From positions 827,001-891,000 of the forward strand of contig NZ_JASERT010000001.1 of the NCBI RefSeq assembly GCF_030027245.1: a stretch of DNA of 64,000 bases. Direction: 5' to 3'. The notes under the pieces are model-generated. The model did no database searches and had not been told where the DNA came from. It saw only the letters and a list, made by a program, of their open reading frames with translations. Source of the stretch: Asticcacaulis sp. EMRT-3 (lineage in GTDB: Bacteria > Pseudomonadota > Alphaproteobacteria > Caulobacterales > Caulobacteraceae). Numbering within the stretch: the stretch's first letter is position 1; each line of letters begins with the position of its first letter. The translations under genes were made by a program, and so were the position numbers. Positions 58,420-64,000 of the stretch are shown here, one piece after another.

Positions 58420-59568
58420 TTAGTCCAGCTCGACCACTTCAACGCGCGTGCCATTGAGCACCAACGCCAGTTCTCCGCGCTTCAGTCGCAGCGCGTCCTC
58501 ACCGAACACCTTGCGCCGCCAGCCTTCAAGCGCGGCCACCGCCGCCTTGTCATCAAGCGCGATTTTTTCCAGATCAGACACAGTGGCGATCAGTTTCGGC
58601 GCTACACCTTCTTCTTCACAGCGGATGCGCAGCAAGACCTTGAGCAGTTCGACCACCGAGGCGGGCACCTGCACCGGCGGGCCGGATTTTTCGACCTTGG
58701 GCGCGTAGTTTTCCGGTGTTTTCAGCACATTGCGGATGATTTCGGCCAGTTCGACGCCGAATTTCGATGCACCGAAACCCTTGGAGGTCGAGCGCAGATG
58801 ATCGAAGGCCGCCGAATCGGTCGGCAATTGCGTGGCGATTTCGTCAACGCCTTCATCCTTGAGGATACGGCCACGCGGCATGTCGCGTTCCTGCGCCATC
58901 CGCTCACGCCAGGCCGCGACCTGCGCGAAGACCGCCATATATTTGACCGAATGCTTGCGCGGCCTTAAGCGCTTCCAGGCGTCCTCAGGTTCAGTGGAAT
59001 AGAGGCCAGACACGGTCAGGGCCTTCATCTCCTCGGCCACCCATTCCAGCCGTCCCTGTTTGGCCAACTGATCGCGCAGTTTTGGATACAGCTTAGCCAG
59101 ATGGGTCACATCGCCCAGCGCATAATGCAGTTGTTGCTCGCTCAGGGGCCGTCTGGCCCAGTCGGTAAAGCGCGAACCCTTGTCGATGTCGATCTTCAGC
59201 GTCTGGCGCACCAGCGAATCATAGGCCACCTGATCGCCGTAGCCCGCCGCCATCGCCGCGACCTGCGTATCAAAGACCGGTTTGGGCATAACACCCAGAT
59301 TGACGAAGATTTCCATATCCTGTCGGCAGGCATGAAAAACCTTCAGCACCTTTTCATCGCTCAGAATATCGAGAAAAGGCTGCATATCCAGATCTTTGGC
59401 CAGCGGATCGATGATCGCAGCATGGTCAGCGCTGGCCGCCTGAATCAGGCACAGCTTGGGCCAATAGGTGGTTTCGCGCATGAATTCGGTATCGACCGTG
59501 ATAAAGGGCGCGGTTTTTATCGCTTCACAAAAGGCGATCAGGTCATTCGTATTTGTAATTGGTGTCAT
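58420..59568 (-). CDS. rnd: Ribonuclease D
   Basis: 3'-5' exonuclease for tRNA and stable-RNA maturation; 382 residues from ATG 59568. DEDDy motifs are ITVDTEFMRETTYWP (Exo I), VFHACRQDMEIFV (Exo II) and HYALGDVTHLAKLYP (Exo III with tyrosine-type spacing), followed by two HRDC-like helical domains. A longer frame to 59895 would cover the purM N-terminus and is rejected. It is divergent from purM across 63 bases. Confidence 0.95.
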   Translation of the reverse strand: MTPITNTNDLIAFCEAIKTAPFITVDTEFMRETTYWPKLCLIQAASADHAAIIDPLAKDLDMQPFLDILSDEKVLKVFHACRQDMEIFVNLGVMPKPVFDTQVAAMAAGYGDQVAYDSLVRQTLKIDIDKGSRFTDWARRPLSEQQLHYALGDVTHLAKLYPKLRDQLAKQGRLEWVAEEMKALTVSGLYSTEPEDAWKRLRPRKHSVKYMAVFAQVAAWRERMAQERDMPRGRILKDEGVDEIATQLPTDSAAFDHLRSTSKGFGASKFGVELAEIIRNVLKTPENYAPKVEKSGPPVQVPASVVELLKVLLRIRCEEEGVAPKLIATVSDLEKIALDDKAAVAALEGWRRKVFGEDALRLKRGELALVLNGTRVEVVELD

Positions 59569-59631
59569 TTTGTAGCTATAGCAAACCGAAATCTTGCAGC
59601 CAGCCTTAAAGTGATCACAGGATAATTTTTT

Positions 59632-60675
59632 ATGTCCCAGCCGACGTCCGCCCCGCCGCCGAAAACCGGACTCACCTATGCCCAGTCTGGCGTCGATATT
59701 GATGCCGGTGAAGCGCTGGTCGATGCGATCAAGCCTTTGGCCAAGGCCACCAGCCGTCCCGGCGCGGAGCCGAGCCTCGGTGGCTTCGGTGCCTTGTTCG
59801 ATCTGCGCGCCGCCGGATACAATGATCCGCTGATCGTCACCACGACCGATGGCGTCGGCACCAAACTGAAAATCGCCATCGAAACCCACCGCCACGATAC
59901 GGTCGGCATTGATCTGGTGGCCATGTGCGTCAATGATCTGCTGGCGCAGGGCGCAGAGCCTTTGATGTTCCTCGACTATTACGCCACCTCGAAACTCGAT
60001 GTCGATACGGCGCGCCGCGTTGTGGCCGGGATCGCCGAGGGCTGCAAACGCGCGGGCTGCGCGCTGGTGGGCGGCGAAACCGCCGAAATGCCCGGCATGT
60101 ACGGCAGCGATGATTATGATCTGGCCGGTTTCTCGGTCGGGGCCGTGGATCGTGACAAGGTATTGCCGCGTTTTGATGATCAGCGCGCCGGTGATGTGGT
60201 GATCGGTCTGGCCTCATCGGGCCCGCATTCCAATGGCTATTCGCTGATCCGCAAGGTGATCGAGGTGGCCGGGCTAACCTGGTCGTCGGAAGCACCGTTC
60301 GCCAGGGATCAGTCGCTGGCTCAGGCTCTGCTTGAGCCGACACGCATCTATATCAAGTCGGTTCTGCCGCTGATGAAGGCGGGCCTGATCAAGGGCGGCG
60401 CCCATATTACCGGCGGCGGTCTGATCGAAAACCCCGACCGCGGCGTCCGTGATGACCTGACGGCTCAGTTTGATTTCAACGCCTTCACCTTCCCGCCGGT
60501 CTTCCAGTGGCTGATGGAGACGGGCGGCATCGACAAGCAGGAAATGCTGCGCACCTTCAATTGCGGCATCGGTTTCGTGGTGTATGTTGCGCCGAAAGAC
60601 GCCGATGCGGTTCTGGCGGCCCTGCTCAATGCCGGTGAAGACGCCTTTGTCTGCGGGCAACTGGCGGCAAAATAA
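59632..60675 (+). CDS. purM: Phosphoribosylformylglycinamidine cyclo-ligase
   Basis: AIR synthase of purine biosynthesis; 347 residues. Motifs are [31 protein letters not shown], the metal/ATP segment [31 protein letters not shown] and [16 protein letters not shown]. purN follows 149 bases downstream, with two perfect palindromes in the gap. Confidence 0.98.
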   Translation: MSQPTSAPPPKTGLTYAQSGVDIDAGEALVDAIKPLAKATSRPGAEPSLGGFGALFDLRAAGYNDPLIVTTTDGVGTKLKIAIETHRHDTVGIDLVAMCVNDLLAQGAEPLMFLDYYATSKLDVDTARRVVAGIAEGCKRAGCALVGGETAEMPGMYGSDDYDLAGFSVGAVDRDKVLPRFDDQRAGDVVIGLASSGPHSNGYSLIRKVIEVAGLTWSSEAPFARDQSLAQALLEPTRIYIKSVLPLMKAGLIKGGAHITGGGLIENPDRGVRDDLTAQFDFNAFTFPPVFQWLMETGGIDKQEMLRTFNCGIGFVVYVAPKDADAVLAALLNAGEDAFVCGQLAAK

Positions 60676-60681
60676 GCACTG

Positions 60682-60793
60682 AACTCCCCCTGATATCAGG
60701 GGGAGTTGGCGCGCCAGCGCCGGAGGGGGTCAGAGCGGGCCGCTATAACCCCGCCCGCCCTTTGGGCACCCTCCCCTGATATCAGGGGAGGGT
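60682..60793. repeat. Paired perfect palindromes between purM and purN
   Basis: Two 26-base perfect palindromes, 60682-60707 (AACTCCCCCTGAT plus its complement) and 60768-60793 (ACCCTCCCCTGAT plus its complement), share the core CCCCTGATATCAGGGG. Between them are GGCGCGCCAGCGCCGG and a GCGGGC/GCCCGC pair. Such composite GC-rich elements are dispersed in alphaproteobacterial genomes, from recall. They could pause transcription or set the purM:purN ratio. Confidence 0.85.
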
Positions 60794-60823
60794 CTGATAA
60801 CTCAGATAAGAGAGTTCAGAACC

Positions 60824-61399
60824 ATGAAAAAAACCAAAACCGCCATCTTCATTTCAGGCCGCGGCTCAAACATGATGGCTTTGGTAGAGGCGGCGAAAGC
60901 GCCTGATTTTCCTGCCAAATTCGTGCTGGTGGTCGCCAATGATCCGGCAGCTCCCGGCCTGGAATGGGCACGCGATCACGGCATCAAAACTTTGGGGCTC
61001 GATCACAGGCCGTTCGGCAAGGATCGTGAAGCGCACGAACGTGCCATCGATGCGGCCCTGCGCGCCGAGGGCGTCGAATTCATCTGTCTGGCCGGTTATA
61101 TGCGCGTTCTGACGCCCTGGCTGGTAGAGCAATGGGCGGGCCGGATGATCAATATTCATCCCGCCCTGCTGCCGGAATTCAAGGGCCTGCATACCCATGA
61201 ACGGGCGCTGGAATCGGGTGTGCTCGAACATGGAGCCACGGTGCATTGGGTGTCGGCGGGCGTTGATGAGGGCGAGATCATCGCTCAGGCGCGCGTGCCG
61301 GTGCTGGAGGGCGATACGCCGGATCGGCTGGCCACGCGCGTACTGGCCGAAGAACACAGGCTGTATGCGCAGGCGCTGCGCAAGGTGCTGGCGCGTTAA
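60824..61399 (+). CDS. purN: Phosphoribosylglycinamide formyltransferase
   Basis: Formylates GAR using 10-formyl-THF; 191 residues. Motifs are the phosphate loop ISGRGSNMMALVEA, the catalytic Asn/His region MINIHPALLPEFKG and the aspartate loop HWVSAGVDEGEIIAQ. It is convergent with ndk across a structured terminator region. Confidence 0.97.
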   Translation: MKKTKTAIFISGRGSNMMALVEAAKAPDFPAKFVLVVANDPAAPGLEWARDHGIKTLGLDHRPFGKDREAHERAIDAALRAEGVEFICLAGYMRVLTPWLVEQWAGRMINIHPALLPEFKGLHTHERALESGVLEHGATVHWVSAGVDEGEIIAQARVPVLEGDTPDRLATRVLAEEHRLYAQALRKVLAR

Positions 61400-61402
61400 G
61401 CT

Positions 61403-61524
61403 TATGGGGTTTGGGGGCTGTGCCCCCAAGTCTTGTCTATCTGATAAAAAAGCCCCGTCCATCGGACAGGGCTTTTTTATCAGAAGAGGTAAGGTTTGTG
61501 GGGTCACAGACCCCACGCCCCATA
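61403..61524. repeat. Nested hairpin block between purN and ndk
   Basis: An outer pair TATGGGG (61403-61409) and CCCCATA (61518-61524) encloses TTGGGGG-CTGTG-CCCCCAA (61411-61429), the terminator at 61441-61483 and GTGGGGT-CACAG-ACCCCAC (61498-61516). The whole gap between the convergent genes can fold into one multibranched structure. Confidence 0.75.
61441..61483. terminator. Bidirectional terminator for purN and ndk
   Basis: CTGATAAAAAAGCCC and GGGCTTTTTTATCAG are perfect 15-base complements, with GTCC/GGAC extending the stem around a 3-base ATC loop. A run of six T follows on either strand. Confidence 0.93.
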
Positions 61525-61528
61525 GGTT

Positions 61529-61945
61529 TTAACCGACGATCTGGTCTTCGGTGAAGAATTGCGCGATCTCGATGGCGGCATTCTCGTCCGAATCCGAACC
61601 ATGCACCGAGTTTTCACCGATCGACAGGGCGAACAGCTTGCGCAGCGTGCCTTCGGCGGCCTGCTCAGGATTGGTGGCACCCATCACTTCGCGGTACTTC
61701 GGCACGGCATTGTCGGCTTCCAGAACCTGCACGACCACCGGCTCGGCGGTCATCTGCCCCACCAGTTCGCCGAAGAACGGACGTTCCTTGTGAACGCCAT
61801 AGAAGGTTTCGGCTTGCGCCTTCGTCATGTGAACGCGGCGCTGCGCCACGATACGCAGACCGGCAGCTTCGATAACGGCATTGATCGCGCCGGTCAGGTT
61901 GCGGCGCGTAGCGTCCGGCTTGATGATCGAAAAGGTACGGGACAT
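61529..61945 (-). CDS. ndk: Nucleoside diphosphate kinase
   Basis: Equilibrates NTP pools through a phosphohistidine; 138 residues from ATG 61945. The active-site histidine is H115 in [22 protein letters not shown] and the Kpn loop [12 protein letters not shown] are standard. A frame extension to 61972 is not used. It is divergent from the ABC-F gene. Confidence 0.97.
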   Translation of the reverse strand: MSRTFSIIKPDATRRNLTGAINAVIEAAGLRIVAQRRVHMTKAQAETFYGVHKERPFFGELVGQMTAEPVVVQVLEADNAVPKYREVMGATNPEQAAEGTLRKLFALSIGENSVHGSDSDENAAIEIAQFFTEDQIVG

Positions 61946-62054
61946 GAAAAGTTCCAATATGTTTTGCGCCAAAAGGCTTTAGATTTCGGTTGGCGTGGCT
62001 TATAGCGACACCCGATCCATTCGCCAACCCTGAATTTTTCCAAGTTTTTGTAAC

Positions 62055-63956
62055 ATGCTCCAAATTACCGGTCTGGTCTTCGACGCCTATGGTCGCCGCT
62101 TCTTCGATGGCGCCACCCTGTCCCTGCCGCCCGGCACCAAGGCGGGTCTGGTCGGCCTGAACGGCGTCGGCAAATCCACCCTGTTCAAACTGATCCTCGG
62201 CCACCTCCAGCCCGGCGGCGGCGACATATCCATGCCCAAGGCGTGGCGTGTCGCGTCGGTCGATCAGGAAATCGCCGCTTCACCCAAACACCTGCTCGAT
62301 GAGGTGCTCGATCTCGATGTGCGCCGCCGCGATCTGCTGGCGGCGCTCGAAACCGCCGATCCGATCCATCAGGCCGAAATCCACCATGATCTTTATGCTA
62401 TCGGCGCCGACCGGGCGCCTTCCAAGGCAGCCGAAATCCTGAGCGGGCTTGGCTTCTCCACTGCCGACCTGACGCGGCCAATTTCCGATTTTTCCGGCGG
62501 CTGGCGGATGCGCGCAGCGCTGGCGGGCGCGCTTTTGGCCGAGCCCGACCTGCTGCTGCTCGATGAGCCGACCAACTATCTCGACCTAGAAGGCGCGCTG
62601 TGGCTGGAAGCCCGCCTCAAGCGCTACCCCAATGCCGCCCTGATGATCTCGCACGACCGCGACCTGCTCAATGAATCGGTCGACGCCATCGTTCACGTCG
62701 TCGGCCAGAAGCTCGACTACTACACGGGCGGCTATGACTCGTTCGAGCGTCTGCGCGCCGAAAAAGCCCGCCTGAACGCCGCCAACGCCTCCAAACAGGA
62801 GGCTGAACGCGCCCATTTGCAGGCCTTTGTCGATCGTTTCCGCGCCAAGGCCTCAAAAGCCGCCCAGGCGCAGTCGCGCATGAAGAAGCTGGAAAAGCTG
62901 CCGCCTATCTCGGCCACCATCGAAGACCGCGTCGCCCCCTTCATGATCCCCTCACCGGAAAAGCAACTGGCGCCGCCGATCATCCGCCTCGATGATGCCA
63001 GCGTCGGCTATGGCGACACCATCATCCTGCGTCACATGAACATCCGTCTCGATCCCGATGATCGGATTGGCGTTTTAGGCGTCAATGGCGCGGGTAAATC
63101 GACCTTCGCCAAGCTTCTGGCGGGCGCTTTGACGGAGTCGCACGGCACCCAGTGGCGCGACCGCCGCATGACCGTGGCCTGGTTCCATCAGCACCAGATC
63201 GAGGCGATGGATCCCGAAGACACGCCGCTGGAAATGATCCGCCGCGTCCGCCCCGATGAAACCGAGGCCAAGCGCCGCTCGCGCCTCGGCTCCTTCGGCA
63301 TGGGCGCACAGAAGGTTGAGACGAAGGTGAAGGACTTATCGGGTGGCGAACGCGCCCGCCTTTTGCTCAACATGGTATCGATGGATCGCCCGCACCTGCT
63401 GATCCTCGACGAACCGACCAACCACCTCGACATCGACAGCCGCCGCGCCCTGCTCGACGCGCTCAACGACTATGAGGGCGCGGTTCTGATGATCACCCAC
63501 GACCGCTCACTGATCGAACTGGTGGCCGACAAGCTGTGGCTGGTCAATGACGGCACGGTGAAGACCTATACCGGCAGTATGGACGATTACGCCAGGCTGG
63601 TGATCGAGCGCTCAAAAACGGCGACGCGCGAAGAGGCCGCCGAGGCCAATAAGGCCAAGGATCCGCAGGTCAATTCCAAGGAGGCGCGTAAAGCCGCCGC
63701 CGCCGCGCGCAACGCCATCGCACCGCTGAAAAAGAAGGCCGATGAACTGGAGCGCCGAATCGAATCAACCGGCAATCAGATACGGCTGCTTGACCTCAAA
63801 CTGGCCGATCCTGAGCTTTATGTGAAAGATCAGGCGAAGGCCATAAGCCTTGGAAAAGACAAGGCCCATCTCGAATCCGAACTGGTGCGCCTCGAAGCCG
63901 AATGGATGGAAGCCGCCGAGGTTTATGAAAACGCAAAAAGCGAAGCCGGGGTCTGA
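62055..63956 (+). CDS. ABC-F family ATPase (Uup/YheS-like)
   Basis: 633 residues, two ABC domains in one chain and no membrane segment, so a ribosome-acting ABC-F protein. Domain 1 (1-240) has Walker A GLNGVGKST, signature SGGWRMR and Walker B LLLLDEPTNYLD. A charged linker (about 240-290, EKARLNAANASKQEAERAHL) follows, then domain 2 (about 310-530) with GVNGAGKST, SGGERAR and LLILDEPTNHLD. A C-terminal coiled coil (about 535-633) resembles the Uup DNA-binding arm. It most likely acts in translation quality control rather than in resistance. Confidence 0.93.
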   Translation: MLQITGLVFDAYGRRFFDGATLSLPPGTKAGLVGLNGVGKSTLFKLILGHLQPGGGDISMPKAWRVASVDQEIAASPKHLLDEVLDLDVRRRDLLAALETADPIHQAEIHHDLYAIGADRAPSKAAEILSGLGFSTADLTRPISDFSGGWRMRAALAGALLAEPDLLLLDEPTNYLDLEGALWLEARLKRYPNAALMISHDRDLLNESVDAIVHVVGQKLDYYTGGYDSFERLRAEKARLNAANASKQEAERAHLQAFVDRFRAKASKAAQAQSRMKKLEKLPPISATIEDRVAPFMIPSPEKQLAPPIIRLDDASVGYGDTIILRHMNIRLDPDDRIGVLGVNGAGKSTFAKLLAGALTESHGTQWRDRRMTVAWFHQHQIEAMDPEDTPLEMIRRVRPDETEAKRRSRLGSFGMGAQKVETKVKDLSGGERARLLLNMVSMDRPHLLILDEPTNHLDIDSRRALLDALNDYEGAVLMITHDRSLIELVADKLWLVNDGTVKTYTGSMDDYARLVIERSKTATREEAAEANKAKDPQVNSKEARKAAAAARNAIAPLKKKADELERRIESTGNQIRLLDLKLADPELYVKDQAKAISLGKDKAHLESELVRLEAEWMEAAEVYENAKSEAGV

Positions 63957-63962
63957 TTCCGT

Positions 63963-63992
63963 CTCTTAGGTTCTCGGCTCTTAGGTTTTCGG
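63963..63992. repeat. 15-base tandem repeat after the ABC-F gene
   Basis: CTCTTAGGTTCTCGG (63963-63977) is followed directly by CTCTTAGGTTTTCGG (63978-63992), one mismatch. The window ends 8 bases later, so the full array length is unknown. Confidence 0.6.
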
Positions 63993-64000
63993 CTTTTTCG

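Noticed and set aside
59569..59895. N-terminal extension of rnd over the purM start
   Set aside because: The extension is antisense to the conserved purM N-terminus, and RNase D families begin just before the Exo I motif.
1..64000. tRNA, rRNA, CRISPR, prophage or insertion-sequence genes
   Set aside because: I scanned the intergenic gaps (all under 300 bases) and ORF products and saw no cloverleaf, direct-repeat array, integrase, transposase or phage protein. A short tRNA could only be excluded firmly by a covariance scan.

Overview
The window is a GC-rich chromosomal segment from an alphaproteobacterium, most likely Caulobacteraceae and probably Asticcacaulis or a close relative. That placement rests on gene content and order: hflX-hfq-dat-ntrXY-dusB against a fused ispDF; a pyruvate dehydrogenase operon with a lipoylated E1-beta; the GTTC-N7-GTTC SOS boxes of alphaproteobacteria at lexA; a complex I NDUFA12-type subunit; DUF2155; and an HdaA-type replication regulator. 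It comes from recalled family knowledge, not a search. Nearly all of the window is housekeeping chromosome. I see no rRNA, tRNA, CRISPR array, prophage or insertion sequence, and no gene-free stretch above 300 bases.

Layout. 1-7.4 kb, minus strand: dusB, ntrY, ntrX, a D-amino-acid transaminase, hfq and hflX (cut by the window edge). 7.5-13.2 kb: ispDF, sodB, a CinA-type amidase, a Coq10-like START protein, lipA, a lipoprotein hydrolase and a truncated trehalase remnant beside a large hairpin repeat. 13.2-19.7 kb: an acyl-activating enzyme, then an accessory metal-uptake group (ArsR regulator, DUF2946 protein, TonB-dependent receptor, PepSY membrane protein) and a small DUF6496 protein. 19.8-28.9 kb, minus strand: tpiA, secG, pyrG, ftsB, pdhA, pdhB, pdhC, lpdA. 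29-36.3 kb: a PpiD-like chaperone coupled to trpE, then trpG-trpD-trpC and lexA. 36.2-41.3 kb: comEC against gltX-gltA. 41.5-47.4 kb: thiSG, aroQ-accB-accC, a small exported protein, aat, DUF2155 and NDUFA12. 47.6-51.8 kb: a 918-residue protein that looks like a catalytically dead class II ribonucleotide reductase, a secreted pentapeptide-repeat protein and a DUF6445 oxygenase-like protein. 51.8-64 kb: aspS, hdaA, ppk1, ppx, rnd, purM, purN, ndk and an ABC-F ATPase.

The central-metabolism genes join up: tpiA feeds glycolysis, pdhABC-lpdA makes acetyl-CoA, gltA passes it to the TCA cycle, accBC passes it to fatty acids, and lipA makes the lipoyl groups PDH needs. Three gene blocks commonly conserved in alphaproteobacteria lack expected members here: ntrBC between dusB and ntrY, eno between ftsB and pyrG, and moaC-moeA between trpC and lexA.

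The items most worth a second look are the degenerate NrdJ-like protein (47609-50365), two related CCACGGA hairpin repeats (12624-12728 and 41331-41470), the trehalase remnant next to the first of them, paired perfect palindromes between purM and purN, and a three-hairpin cluster upstream of pdhA.
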